From Actinobacteria bacterium OV450 (GTDB lineage: Bacteria > Actinomycetota > Actinomycetes > Streptomycetales > Streptomycetaceae): a stretch of DNA of 64,000 bases. The notes under the pieces are model-generated. The model made no database searches and was not told the origin of the DNA. It was given only the letters and a program-made list of their open reading frames with translations. The first letter of the stretch is position 1. Each line of letters opens with the position of its first letter. The stretch covers positions 46,512 through 110,511 of the forward strand of contig LJCW01000357.1 of the NCBI GenBank assembly GCA_001298555.1, in the 5' to 3' direction. Of this stretch, positions 35,387 to 44,103 are shown piece after piece. Both the position numbers and the translations under genes were made by a program.

Positions 35387-36460
35387 TCAGCGGGTCAACG
35401 CCAGCGAGGTCAGCTGTGCCACACCCCACACGACCGGTCCGCACACGGCCACCAGTGCGGCGGCCCGCACCACCGCGGCGGTACGCAGGACAGAGCCCGG
35501 AGTTCCGAGGTCGCGCAGGGTCCGGCGGGAGGCGGAGCGGTCCTGGCGGACCTCCACCGCGCACGTGAGCAAGGTCGCACCCGCGCACAGCACCACCAGG
35601 GCGCAGGCCGGGCCGGTGAGCGGGCCCAGCGGGACGGCGAATCCGCCCCGGTCGCGCAGGGCCACGGCGGTGAGGGCGCCCGCGCCGACCGCGCACAGGA
35701 CACCGAGCGGGCGGCCGAGCCGCGGCGCGTCCTCCTGCAGGGCCCGCCCGGCGAGCAGCCGCAGGGCGCCCGGGCGGACGGACTGGACCAGGGCCCCGCA
35801 GGCGTAGGCCAGGCCCGGCCCGGCGAGGGAGAGCCCGACGGCGGTGAGTGCCCATCCGGCCGGCATGCCCGCGCCGCCGAGGCCCGCGTACGCCTCGACC
35901 GCCAGTCCGCAGGCGGTGACGGCGATGCCCCAGGGCAGGGCGGTCTGCGGGGCCAGCGGGGGGTGCGGGCGCAGGGCGAGGGCCGTCGCGACGGAGGCCG
36001 CCAGTGGGAGCAGGGCCACCAGCGTGAGGGCTGCCGCCACGGGCAGCGGCCGGTCGGCGTGCAGCAATGAGGCCCCGGCTCCGTCGAAGGGCAGCCCGGC
36101 GAGGTCGCCCCGCAGGTGCAGGAAGGCGGCCAGGGCCAGGGCGCTGCCCAGGGTGCAGGCGACGGCGGTGGAGAGCGCCGCGACGAACATGATCCGTACG
36201 GGGCCCAGCCCGACGGCGTCCAGCCCCTCCCGCCGCCGGGTCGCGGGGTCGGTCCGTGCGACGGCGACCGCGAACTGCACGGTGACGGCGAACGGGACCA
36301 GGGCCCACAGCAGCCGCGGGAACGATCCGGCAGGGTGGGCGGTGGCCCCGGCGAGCACGTACAGCAGCAGGAACCCGGTGCCCGCGCAGGCGGCTGCGAC
36401 CAGGAGCCGGCGCACCTGGACGAGCGGGCGGGAGCCGCGGGCTAGGCGGAGAGCGAGCAC
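35387..36460 (-). CDS. ABC cassette membrane protein (putative permease)
   Basis: The product has 357 residues, starting at GTG 36460 inside the end of the ABC ATPase gene (19-base overlap). About eight to ten hydrophobic segments alternate with short loops (LLVAAACAGTGFLLLYVLAGA, ALVPFAVTVQFAVAVA, MFVAALSTAVACTLGSALALAAF). I do not recognise a named family; FtsX-like or ABC-2-like are possibilities. The overlap with the ATPase gene argues that they form one exporter. Confidence 0.65.
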   Translation of the reverse strand: MLALRLARGSRPLVQVRRLLVAAACAGTGFLLLYVLAGATAHPAGSFPRLLWALVPFAVTVQFAVAVARTDPATRRREGLDAVGLGPVRIMFVAALSTAVACTLGSALALAAFLHLRGDLAGLPFDGAGASLLHADRPLPVAAALTLVALLPLAASVATALALRPHPPLAPQTALPWGIAVTACGLAVEAYAGLGGAGMPAGWALTAVGLSLAGPGLAYACGALVQSVRPGALRLLAGRALQEDAPRLGRPLGVLCAVGAGALTAVALRDRGGFAVPLGPLTGPACALVVLCAGATLLTCAVEVRQDRSASRRTLRDLGTPGSVLRTAAVVRAAALVAVCGPVVWGVAQLTSLALTR

Positions 36461-37245
36461 GCGGCCTGCCCTCCCGGACTCTCCTCGGGCGGACCGTCGA
36501 CGCCGAGCACGCCGACGGCGGGCGCGGCACTCGCGGGGCGGCCGTCGAGCAGGGCGACCCGGCGGTCGGCGACGGCGGCGGTCTCCTCGTCGTGGGTGGC
36601 CAGCAGCACGGTGATCCCGTGCGAGCGGGCCGCGGTGGTGAGCGTACGCAGCAGCAGGGCGCACTCGGCGCGGTGCAGCGGGGCGGTGGGTTCGTCGGCG
36701 AAGACCACGGAGGGTCCGCCCGCCAACGCCCGGGCGAGGGCGACCCGCTGGGACTCGGCCCGGGTCAGGGAGCCGGGGCGCTTGCGGGCGAACGCGCCGA
36801 TGTCGAGCCGGTCCAGCCATTCGCAGGCGGCGGCCTTGGCGGTGCGGTGGGAGGCGCCGGCGACCAGCAGGGGCAGGGCCGCGTTCTCCCACACCTTGAG
36901 TTCGGGCAGCAGCAGGGGATCGGGCCCGATCCAGCCGAACCGGTCGCGGCGCAGCCGTTCGCGGGCCACGGCGCCCATGGTGTGGACGGGCACGCTGTTG
37001 AACCAGATCTCGCCCTGTTCGGGCACCAGATGGCCGGCCAGACAGCGCAGCAGGGTGGTCTTTCCGCTGCCGCGGGGGCCGGTCAGGGCCAGGATCTCGC
37101 CCTGACGGACACCGAGCGAGACCCCGATGAGGGCGGGTGAGCCTCCTGCGGACTTCGTCCGCGGGGACCCCCGGTGGGAGTAGTGAACGGACCGGGCCCA
37201 GAGGACGTCGTTGTCCGGTGGGGCATTGTCCGGTGGAGCCACCAT
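36442..37245 (-). CDS. ABC transporter ATP-binding protein with degenerate signature
   Basis: The product has 267 residues from ATG 37245, eight bases after GGAGG; an upstream GTG at 37254 overlaps the Shine-Dalgarno. Walker A GPRGSGKTTLLRCLAG and Walker B VVFADEPTAP are intact and the H-loop is LATHDEE. The LSGGQ signature reads LTRAESQR and the D-loop region is PTAPLHRAE rather than PTGNLD. The closest overall pattern is LolD/MacB-type exporters. It pairs with the overlapping membrane gene. Confidence 0.82.
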   Translation of the reverse strand: MVAPPDNAPPDNDVLWARSVHYSHRGSPRTKSAGGSPALIGVSLGVRQGEILALTGPRGSGKTTLLRCLAGHLVPEQGEIWFNSVPVHTMGAVARERLRRDRFGWIGPDPLLLPELKVWENAALPLLVAGASHRTAKAAACEWLDRLDIGAFARKRPGSLTRAESQRVALARALAGGPSVVFADEPTAPLHRAECALLLRTLTTAARSHGITVLLATHDEETAAVADRRVALLDGRPASAAPAVGVLGVDGPPEESPGGQAACSLSA

Positions 37246-37340
37246 GGCGTACACCTCCGTCCGGGGGAACGAAGCGGAACCGGTTCGGTCACTGGCGCCG
37301 CACTGAGATGTAAAGAGATGAACGTCTTGAATGGTGACAG

Positions 37341-37392
37341 CACGCGGCCCGGACCCCCCGTTCTCACTCGAACGGGCGATCCGGGCCGTGTG
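37341..37392 (-). terminator. Nested bidirectional terminator
   Basis: Bases 37341-37353 pair with 37380-37392 (13 bp, one wobble), and inside them CCCGTTC (37357-37363) pairs with GAACGGG (37370-37376). It lies 30 bases downstream of the aminotransferase stop on the minus strand and upstream of the ABC cassette. The rest of 37246-37422 shows no gene. Confidence 0.7.
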
Positions 37393-37422
37393 GTTCGGAC
37401 TGTCTGCTGCTCTTCAGAGCTC

Positions 37423-38784
37423 TTAGAGCTTGGTCCACGCCTCGGTGAGCACCGAGCGCAGGATGCCTTCGATCTCGCCGAAGGTGCCCTGGTCCGCGAT
37501 CAGCGGCGGGGCCAGCTGGATGACCGGGTCCCCACGGTCGTCGGCACGGCAGTACAGGCCGTTGTCGAAGAGCGCCTTGGAGAGGAAGCCGTAGAGCACG
37601 CGCTCCGTCTCCTCGTCCGTGAAGGACTCCTTGGTGACCTTGTCCTTGACGAGCTCGATGCCGTAGAAGAAGCCGTTGCCGCGGACGTCGCCGACGATCG
37701 GCAGGTCGTGCAGCTTCTGCAGCGTCTTGAGGAAGGCGCCCTCGTTGTCCAGCACGTGCTGGTTGAGGCCTTCCTTGTCGAAGATGTCGAGGTTGGCGAT
37801 CGCCACCGCGGAGGACACCGGGTGTCCGCCGAAGGTGTAGCCGTGCAGGAAGGTGTTGTCACCCTTGTAGAACGGCTCGGCGAGGCGGTCCGAGACGATG
37901 CAGGCGCCGATCGGGGAGTAGCCCGAGGTCATGCCCTTGGCGCAGGTGATCATGTCCGGGACGTAGTCGAACTTGTCACAGGCGAACATCGTGCCGAGGC
38001 GGCCGAAGGCGCAGATCGTCTCGTCGGAGACGAGGAGCACGTCGTACTCGTCGCAGATCTCGCGGACCCGCTGGAAGTATCCGGGCGGCGGCGGGAAGCA
38101 GCCGCCCGCGTTCTGCACCGGCTCCAGGAAGACGGCGGCGACGGTGTCGGCACCCTCGAAGAGGATCTGCTGCTCGATCTGGTCGGCGCACCAGCGGCCG
38201 AAGGCCTCGGGGTCGTCGCCGTGGATCGGGGCGCGGTAGATGTTGGTGTTCGGCACCTTGTGCGCGCCGGGGACCAGCGGCTCGAAGGGGGCCTTCAGGG
38301 CCGGCAGACCGGTGATGGACAGGGCGCCCTGCGGGGTGCCGTGGTAGGCGACCGCACGTGAGATGACCTTGTACTTGGTGTGCTTGCCCTGCAGCTTGAA
38401 GTACTGCTTGGCGAGCTTCCACGCGGTCTCGACGGCTTCGCCGCCGCCGGTGGTGAAGAAGACCTTGTTCAGGTCGCCCGGGGCGTAGTGGGCGAGGCGC
38501 TCGGCCAGCTCGACGGCCTTGGGGTGGGCGTACGACCACACGGGGAAGAAGGCGAGCTCCTGGGCCTGCTTGTAGGCGACCTCGGCCAGTTCCTTGCGGC
38601 CGTGACCGGCGTTGACCACGAACAGTCCGGCGAGACCGTCCAGGTAGCGCTTGCCCTTGTCGTCGAAGATGTAGGTTCCCTCACCCCGAACGATGGTGGG
38701 GACGGGGGAGTTCTCGTACGACGACATGCGGGTGAAGTGCATCCACAGGTGGTCGTACGCGGTCTTGGAGAGGTCCTGGCTCAC
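37423..38784 (-). CDS. Class III PLP aminotransferase (putative polyamine/omega-amino acid transaminase)
   Basis: The enzyme has 453 residues. The PLP lysine lies in DMITCAKGMTSGYSPIGA, and the cofactor aspartate region is LLVSDETICAFGRLG. The N-terminal YLDGLAGLFVVNAGHGRKEL and FFTTGGGEAVETAWKLA are typical of omega-transaminases of the putrescine/taurine/beta-alanine:pyruvate group. The neighbours (an Lrp regulator 3 bases upstream, an aldehyde dehydrogenase and a polyamine-binding protein) suggest a diamine substrate. The exact amine cannot be read from sequence. Confidence 0.88.
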   Translation of the reverse strand: MSQDLSKTAYDHLWMHFTRMSSYENSPVPTIVRGEGTYIFDDKGKRYLDGLAGLFVVNAGHGRKELAEVAYKQAQELAFFPVWSYAHPKAVELAERLAHYAPGDLNKVFFTTGGGEAVETAWKLAKQYFKLQGKHTKYKVISRAVAYHGTPQGALSITGLPALKAPFEPLVPGAHKVPNTNIYRAPIHGDDPEAFGRWCADQIEQQILFEGADTVAAVFLEPVQNAGGCFPPPPGYFQRVREICDEYDVLLVSDETICAFGRLGTMFACDKFDYVPDMITCAKGMTSGYSPIGACIVSDRLAEPFYKGDNTFLHGYTFGGHPVSSAVAIANLDIFDKEGLNQHVLDNEGAFLKTLQKLHDLPIVGDVRGNGFFYGIELVKDKVTKESFTDEETERVLYGFLSKALFDNGLYCRADDRGDPVIQLAPPLIADQGTFGEIEGILRSVLTEAWTKL

Positions 38785-38787
38785 GGG

Positions 38788-39276
38788 CTATCGAGTTCCC
38801 CACATGTAGGTCTGCTTCTTCAGCTTCAGATAAACGAAGCTTTCGGTTGATCGCACGCCGGGGAGCGCGCGGATCTTCTTGTTGATCGTCTCCAGCAGGT
38901 GGTCGTCGTCCTCGCAGACGATTTCCACCATCAGGTCGAACGAGCCCGCGGTCATGACCACGTACTCGCACTCGGCCATCTGGGTCAGTGCGTCGGCCAC
39001 CGGGTCGAGGTCCCCCTCGACGTTGATGCCGACCATGGCCTGGCGCCGCAGACCCACGGTGAGCGGGTCGGTGACGGCGACGATCTGCATGACGCCCTGG
39101 TCGAGCAGCTTCTGCACGCGCTGGCGCACGGCCGCCTCCGACAGGCCGACGGCCTTGCCGATCGCTGCGTAGGGACGGCGACCGTCCTCCTGCAGTTGCT
39201 CGATGATCGCCAGAGACACAGCATCGACCGAAGGGGACGGTTGTCTGTTCCTGGAATCTGCGCTTCGACTGACCAC
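38788..39276 (-). CDS. Lrp/AsnC family transcriptional regulator
   Basis: The product has 162 residues from GTG 39276; GTG 39291 is a possible alternative. The HTH reads VSLAIIEQLQEDGRRPYAAIGKAVGLSEAAVRQRVQKLLDQG, and a RAM ligand domain follows (QAMVGINVEGDLDPVADAL, VVMTAGSFDLMVEIVC). It is just upstream of the aminotransferase on the same strand and divergent from the aldehyde dehydrogenase, so it probably controls both. Lrp proteins usually sense an amino acid or amine effector. Confidence 0.92.
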   Translation of the reverse strand: MVSRSADSRNRQPSPSVDAVSLAIIEQLQEDGRRPYAAIGKAVGLSEAAVRQRVQKLLDQGVMQIVAVTDPLTVGLRRQAMVGINVEGDLDPVADALTQMAECEYVVMTAGSFDLMVEIVCEDDDHLLETINKKIRALPGVRSTESFVYLKLKKQTYMWGTR

Positions 39277-39313
39277 GACCTCACTGTGCACGAGGAGTCG
39301 TCTGTTCCGCAAG

Positions 39314-39333
39314 ACGGAATCGATGAAATCCGT
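39314..39333. promoter_or_regulatory. Candidate Lrp/AsnC operator
   Basis: ACGGA (39314-39318) and its complement TCCGT (39329-39333) flank an A/T-rich centre in the divergent promoter region of the Lrp gene. The half-site ACGGAATC recurs exactly in an inverted repeat ahead of the second aldehyde dehydrogenase (51509-51516). This is a candidate shared operator. Confidence 0.35.
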
Positions 39334-39407
39334 TGTTTCGAGTCTTGGATCTCACCGATTTCGTAGTTGGTGGTGTCTGGCCCTGCCGAAAGCGTCCGCC
39401 TAGGGGC

Positions 39408-39430
39408 TAGGATTGGGATTCGTCTCAATC
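39408..39430 (+). promoter_or_regulatory. Putative promoter and stem ahead of the first aldehyde dehydrogenase
   Basis: TAGGAT (39408-39413) is a good HrdB-type -10 box. No convincing -35 lies at the right distance. Overlapping it, GATTGGGA (39411-39418) nearly pairs with TCTCAATC (39423-39430) around TTCG, which would be an operator placed on the promoter. Confidence 0.35.
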
Positions 39431-39460
39431 GTTGGACATGTGATCAGGAGTGTGGCTGGA

Positions 39461-40900
39461 GTGACCACCGAACTGCGTCGTCTGCGCAACTACATCGGCG
39501 GAGAGTTCAAGGACGCCGCCGACGGGCGGACCACCGAGGTGGTCAACCCCGCCACCGGCGAGGTGTACGCCACCGCCCCGCTCTCCGGCCAGGCCGATGT
39601 CGACGCCGCCATGGCCGCCGCCGCTGCCGCCTTCCCGGGCTGGCGCGACACCACCCCGGCCGAGCGCCAGAAGGCCCTGCTCAAGATCGCGGACGCCTTC
39701 GAGGCGCGCGCGGACGAGCTCGTGGCCGCCGAGTCGGAGAACACCGGCAAGCCGCTGGGCCTCACGGCCAGCGAGGAGCTCCCGCCGATGGTGGACCAGA
39801 TCCGCTTCTTCGCGGGTGCGGCCCGCCTCCTGGAGGGCCGCTCGGCCGGCGAGTACATGGACGGGATGACCTCGATCATCCGCCGTGAGCCGGTCGGCGT
39901 GTGTGCCCAGGTCGCGCCGTGGAACTACCCGATGATGATGGCCGTGTGGAAGTTCGCCCCGGCGATCGCCGCGGGCAACACCGTGGTGCTCAAGCCCTCG
40001 GACACCACCCCCGCCTCCACCGTCCTGATGGCGGAGATCATCGACTCGGTCCTGCCCAAGGGCGTCTTCAACGTCGTGTGCGGCGACCGCGAGACCGGCA
40101 AGGCCATGGTCGAGCACTCCACCCCGGCGATGGCCTCCATCACCGGCTCGGTACGCGCCGGCATGCAGGTCGCCGAGAGCGCCTCGAAGGACGTCAAGCG
40201 CGTCCACCTGGAGCTCGGCGGCAAGGCCCCCGTCGTGGTCTTCGAGGACGCCGACATCGCCAAGGCCGTCGAGGACATCGCGGTCGCCGGCTACTTCAAC
40301 GCCGGCCAGGACTGCACCGCGGCGACCCGCGTGCTCGTGCACGAGTCCATCCACGACGAGTTCGTGACCGCCCTCGCCAAGGCCGCCGCCGACACGAAGA
40401 CCGGCCAGCCGGACGACGAGGACGTGCTCTACGGCCCGCTGAACAACCCGAACCAGCTCAAGCAGGTGGCCGGCTTCATCGAGCGCCTCCCCGCGCACGC
40501 CAAGGTCGAGGCGGGCGGCCACCAGGTCGGCGACAAGGGTTACTTCTACGCCCCGACCGTGGTCTCGGGCCTCAAGCAGGACGACGAGATCATCCAGAAC
40601 GAGGTCTTCGGCCCCGTCATCACCGTCCAGTCCTTCACGGACGAGGCCCAGGCCCTCGAGTACGCGAACGGCGTCGAGTTCGCCCTCGCCTCCTCGGTGT
40701 GGACCAAGGACCACGGCCGGGCGATGCGCATGTCCAAGAACCTCGACTTCGGCTGCGTGTGGATCAACACCCACATCCCGCTCGTCGCCGAGATGCCGCA
40801 CGGCGGCTTCAAGAAGTCCGGCTACGGCAAGGACCTCTCCGCCTACGGCTTCGAGGACTACACCCGCATCAAGCACGTGATGACCTCGCTCGACGGCTGA
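39461..40900 (+). CDS. Aldehyde dehydrogenase (gamma-aminobutyraldehyde type, first copy)
   Basis: The enzyme has 479 residues from GTG 39461, ten bases after AGGAG. The NAD-binding PWNYPMMMAVWKFAPAIAAGN, the Glu in LELGGKAPVV and the nucleophile Cys in YFNAGQDCTAATRV are all present. The C-terminus (MPHGGFKKSGYGKDLSAYGFEDYTRIKH) is that of the PatD/4-aminobutyraldehyde dehydrogenase branch. It would oxidise the aldehyde made by the aminotransferase or amine oxidase to GABA. A closely similar second copy lies at 51592. Confidence 0.92.
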   Translation: MTTELRRLRNYIGGEFKDAADGRTTEVVNPATGEVYATAPLSGQADVDAAMAAAAAAFPGWRDTTPAERQKALLKIADAFEARADELVAAESENTGKPLGLTASEELPPMVDQIRFFAGAARLLEGRSAGEYMDGMTSIIRREPVGVCAQVAPWNYPMMMAVWKFAPAIAAGNTVVLKPSDTTPASTVLMAEIIDSVLPKGVFNVVCGDRETGKAMVEHSTPAMASITGSVRAGMQVAESASKDVKRVHLELGGKAPVVVFEDADIAKAVEDIAVAGYFNAGQDCTAATRVLVHESIHDEFVTALAKAAADTKTGQPDDEDVLYGPLNNPNQLKQVAGFIERLPAHAKVEAGGHQVGDKGYFYAPTVVSGLKQDDEIIQNEVFGPVITVQSFTDEAQALEYANGVEFALASSVWTKDHGRAMRMSKNLDFGCVWINTHIPLVAEMPHGGFKKSGYGKDLSAYGFEDYTRIKHVMTSLDG

Positions 40901-40941
40901 TCGGTCTCCGCGGAGGTCGCATCGATCATCGAAGGGCCTTG

Positions 40942-40982
40942 AGAGGGCGGGCAGTAGACAATGTGTCTATTGCCCGCCCTCT
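40942..40982 (+). terminator. Terminator between aldehyde dehydrogenase and polyamine-binding protein
   Basis: Bases 40942-40960 pair with 40964-40982 (19 bp, one G-T wobble, three-base loop). The stem ends 22 bases before the ATG of the binding protein, so it either isolates that gene or acts as an attenuator in its leader. Confidence 0.75.
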
Positions 40983-41004
40983 TCTCGTCCCCGAGGCTTT
41001 GCCC

Positions 41005-42183
41005 ATGCCTGAACTCGCCTTCTCCCGCCGCGCTGCGCTGCGCGGCCTCGGTGCCGCCGGCCTGTTCGCGGCCCTCACCGGCTGCGGTGTGCCCGCCGCG
41101 TACGTCCCCGAGGACCGACGGGGAGGCCCGGACCGCTCCGACCGGGACAAGAGCGTCGTCTTCTCCAACTGGCCGCTGTACATCGACACCGATGACAAGG
41201 ACGAGGAGCGTCGCCCCACGCTGGACGCCTTCACGGAGAAGACCGGCATCCAGGTCCGGTACACCGAGGAGATCAACGACAACGACGAGTTCTTCGGCAA
41301 GGTCAGCCCGGCCCTCATGAACCACCAGGAGACCGGTCACGACCTGGTGGTGGTCAGCGACTGGATGGCCGCCCGCTTCGTCCACCTGGGCTGGGCCCAG
41401 AAGATGGACCGCTCGGCGCAGCCCAACGTGGCCGCGCACCTGGACCCGCAGCTGCGGTCCCCCGCCTTCGACGAGGGCCGCCTCCACACCGTCCCCTGGC
41501 AGTCGGGGATCACCGGCATCGCCTACAACCGCAAGGCGCTGGGGCGGGAGATCAAGTCCGTCCAGGACCTCTGGCACCCGGACCTGGCCGGCAAGGTCAC
41601 CCTCTTCTCCGGCCTGGACGAGTCCTTCGCCCTCCTGATGCAGGGCAACGGCGTGGACGTCACGCGGTGGACCGAGTCCGACTTCCACCGGATGTGCGAC
41701 CAGGTGGAGAGCATGGTGAAGAAGAAGCACATCCGCCGCTTCACCGGCAACGACTACACCTCCGATCTGAGCAAGGGGGACGTCCTGGCCTGCCAGGCGT
41801 ACTCCGGTGACGCCATCCAGCTGCAGGCCGACAACCCGGACATCGAGTTCGTGGTCCCGGAGGAGGGGGCCGAGCTCTGGGCCGAGAGCCTGCTGGTCCC
41901 GAACCTGGCCCGCCACAAGGTCAACGCCGAGGCCCTGGTGGACTACTACTACGCCCCGGAGGTGGCCGCCGAGCTCGCCGCCGCCGTCAACTACGTCTGT
42001 CCGGTCCCCGCCGCCCGCGAGGTCCTGGCCGGCTCCGACGACAAGGAGACCGCACAGCTCGCCGAGAACCCGCTGATCTTCCCCGACGGGGAGATGCGCA
42101 AGCGGCTCGTCGTGGCCCGGGACATCTCCTCGGCCGAGCGCCGCTCGTTCGCCCAGCGCTGGAACGCCCTCGTCGGCCTCTGA
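41005..42183 (+). CDS. Polyamine ABC transporter substrate-binding lipoprotein (orphan, PotD-like)
   Basis: The protein has 392 residues. A twin-arginine/lipoprotein leader (SRRAALRGLGAAGLFAALTGC) is followed by the PotD/PotF-like VFSNWPLYIDTD, FTEKTGIQVRYTEEINDNDE and IRRFTGNDYTSDLSKGD. No permease or ATPase gene is adjacent. It is a clear paralog of the protein at 53182, which heads a full potABC operon, so it may share that transporter. It is likely anchored outside the membrane to capture putrescine or spermidine. Confidence 0.88.
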   Translation: MPELAFSRRAALRGLGAAGLFAALTGCGVPAAYVPEDRRGGPDRSDRDKSVVFSNWPLYIDTDDKDEERRPTLDAFTEKTGIQVRYTEEINDNDEFFGKVSPALMNHQETGHDLVVVSDWMAARFVHLGWAQKMDRSAQPNVAAHLDPQLRSPAFDEGRLHTVPWQSGITGIAYNRKALGREIKSVQDLWHPDLAGKVTLFSGLDESFALLMQGNGVDVTRWTESDFHRMCDQVESMVKKKHIRRFTGNDYTSDLSKGDVLACQAYSGDAIQLQADNPDIEFVVPEEGAELWAESLLVPNLARHKVNAEALVDYYYAPEVAAELAAAVNYVCPVPAAREVLAGSDDKETAQLAENPLIFPDGEMRKRLVVARDISSAERRSFAQRWNALVGL

Positions 42184-42224
42184 GGCCGGGCGACGGAGCA
42201 GATGATGACGGTCCCGCCACAGAA

Positions 42225-42260
42225 CTGAACATGTTCAGGATTTTGGCTGAACGTGTTCAG
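42225..42260. promoter_or_regulatory. Tandem palindromic operator pair
   Basis: CTGAACATGTTCAG (42225-42238) is a perfect 14-base palindrome. CTGAACGTGTTCAG (42247-42260) is the same with one central change. Their centres are 22 bases apart, two turns of the helix, so two dimers could bind one DNA face. The second copy overlaps the expected -35 of a promoter whose -10 may be TACGCT (42270-42275), which implies repression of the gene at 42283. The regulator is not identified. Confidence 0.75.
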
Positions 42261-42282
42261 AAACGGGCGTACGCTTTCTTCC

Positions 42283-42747
42283 ATGAGCGAGAGAAGCGCC
42301 CTTCAGCGGCGGATCCGTGCCTGGCTGGTCCTGTTCATCGTCTGCCTCGTGCTGAGTGGTCTCACCGCCTTCCCCCTGGTCACCGAACTGCACTGGGCCA
42401 ACTCCCTCGTGTCCCACGCGTGGCTCCAGCGCGTGGGCGACGGGCTGGACCGCGCGGACGAGGACTACCCCTTCCTCCTCTACGGCACCGACTGGCTCGC
42501 CTTCGCCCACCTGGTGATCGCGGTCTTCTTCTACGGAGTCCACCGCGACCCCGTCCGCAACGTCTGGATCGTCGAAGCCGGCATGATCGCCTGCGCCGGC
42601 GTGATCCCCCTGGCCCTGATCTGCGGTCCCGTCCGGGGGATCCCCTTCGGGTGGAGCCTCATCGACATGTCGTTCGGCGTCTTCGGGGTCATCCCCCTGC
42701 TGGTGCTCCGCCGCATGATCAAGCGTCTGGAGGCGCTGCCCGCCTGA
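42283..42747 (+). CDS. Small membrane protein, four predicted spans, unrecognised
   Basis: The product has 154 residues (MSERSALQRRIRAWLVLF...). Four hydrophobic segments are visible: about 14-32 (LVLFIVCLVLSGLTAFPLV), 66-86 (TDWLAFAHLVIAVFFYGV), 93-112 (IVEAGMIACAGVIPLALIC) and 122-142 (SLIDMSFGVFGVIPLLVL). The charged, aromatic loop between the first two (LHWANSLVSHAWLQRVGDGLD) is distinctive. I do not know its function. It is controlled by the tandem palindrome just upstream and ends 3 bases before a convergent gene. Confidence 0.75.
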   Translation: MSERSALQRRIRAWLVLFIVCLVLSGLTAFPLVTELHWANSLVSHAWLQRVGDGLDRADEDYPFLLYGTDWLAFAHLVIAVFFYGVHRDPVRNVWIVEAGMIACAGVIPLALICGPVRGIPFGWSLIDMSFGVFGVIPLLVLRRMIKRLEALPA

Positions 42748-42750
42748 CCG

Positions 42751-43956
42751 CTACCGGGCGAAGGCCGCCATGACGATTCCGTAGGCCACCTTGTTCATGT
42801 CCTGCCCCTTCGCGTCGGTGGAGTTCACCGAGTAGACGAGCGTGCGCGAGAGATCGCGCGCCCCGCCGATCACCGTGCTGTAGCCGTACCGGGAGCCCGT
42901 CTTGCCGTAGACCACCGTGCCGTCGGGCAGGACGAACCGCTTCATCCCCGCGGTCTGTACGGCGTCCTCCCCGGAGTCGAAGTCCTTGACCGCGGGCACC
43001 GTGAACATCTCCTCCAGCTGCGCCTTCGGCACCACCCGCCCCGCGAACAGGGCCTGGGTGAACCTCTCCAGGTCCGCCGTGGTCGATATCAGGTCCCCCG
43101 CGGCCCAGTTGGACGAGGAGTTCCAGTCGGTCACGTCCACCAGGGCGCTCCCACCGCCCGGCTTGTCCACGGCCTGGTAGCCGTGGTGGTGCGGGCCCGG
43201 TATCCGGTTCTCCCCACGCCCCGGAACCGACGTGTGGTGCAGGCCGAGCGGCTTCAGGATCCTTTCCGACAGGGCCTGTTCGTACGTCGTCCCCGTCAGC
43301 TTCTCGATCAGCACGGCCAGGACCGTGTAGTCGATGTTGAGGTAGTGCTGCTTCTCACCCGGCTTGAACTCGGGCCCCTTCGCCACCGCCTCGGCGATCA
43401 GCGCGTGCGGATCGACCACGTCGAACCGGTGGGCGTACTGCGCCTCGAACGAATCCCCCGGCCCCTCGGCCGGCTGTATGCCGCTCGTGTAGTTCAGCAA
43501 CTGCCGCACGCTGACGGGCTCGAAGCCCTTCGGGCCGGACGGCAGCAGCCCGGGCAGGTACTGCTGCACCGGCCTGTCCAGATCGACCCTGCCCTCGGCG
43601 GCAAGCTGGAGCACCACCGCCGCCGTGAACGTCTTCGTCACCGAACCGGCCCGGAACCGGGCGTCGTCGAAGGCCTTGCGGCCGGTGCGGACATCAGCCA
43701 CGCCGGAACTGCCCACCCAGCGGCCGCTCGTACCGCCCACCCGGACCAGCGCGGCCGTCGCATCCCCGTTCCCCGGGCCGACGCCGGCGATCGCCCTGCG
43801 CAGCGCCGCCGCATCGGGCGCGGTCGTGTACACGGGCGGGTCCACATCGCGGGCCGACATCGGCGCGGGGGCCGGAGCGGCATGGGCCACGGCCGGTCCG
43901 GCCGCGATGCCCAGGACCAGGGCGGTGGCGATCAGTGCGCGGGTACGTACCTTCAT
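42751..43956 (-). CDS. Secreted serine hydrolase (beta-lactamase/DD-peptidase fold)
   Basis: The product has 401 residues with a signal peptide (MKVRTRALIATALVLGIAAGPAVAHA region). The penicillin-recognising active-site motifs are SVTK (SxxK nucleophile), YLN (YxN) and a KTG-type triad in YGKTGSRYG. It belongs to the class C/serine hydrolase group close to Streptomyces R61 DD-carboxypeptidase. It probably acts on peptidoglycan peptides or related esters outside the cell. Upstream 43957-44103 has no gene. Confidence 0.9.
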   Translation of the reverse strand: MKVRTRALIATALVLGIAAGPAVAHAAPAPAPMSARDVDPPVYTTAPDAAALRRAIAGVGPGNGDATAALVRVGGTSGRWVGSSGVADVRTGRKAFDDARFRAGSVTKTFTAAVVLQLAAEGRVDLDRPVQQYLPGLLPSGPKGFEPVSVRQLLNYTSGIQPAEGPGDSFEAQYAHRFDVVDPHALIAEAVAKGPEFKPGEKQHYLNIDYTVLAVLIEKLTGTTYEQALSERILKPLGLHHTSVPGRGENRIPGPHHHGYQAVDKPGGGSALVDVTDWNSSSNWAAGDLISTTADLERFTQALFAGRVVPKAQLEEMFTVPAVKDFDSGEDAVQTAGMKRFVLPDGTVVYGKTGSRYGYSTVIGGARDLSRTLVYSVNSTDAKGQDMNKVAYGIVMAAFAR

Positions 43957-44103
43957 GGCGGAATCCCCCTGTGAGTTCGTCCGGGCCCCAGCGGCCCCGA
44001 TGACTCAATGCTGCAGGTCACCGGGGTCCTCGCGGATCACCACCAAGAGGGGTCTTCACCGGTACGACAACTCACCGGCGCGAGGGAGCCCGCCCCCGCC
44101 CTC

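Noticed and set aside
42225..42260. LexA (SOS) boxes
   Set aside because: Gram-positive SOS boxes have the form CGAAC-N4-GTTCG with a different spacing. The CTGAACATGTTCAG palindrome has no CGAAC half-site.
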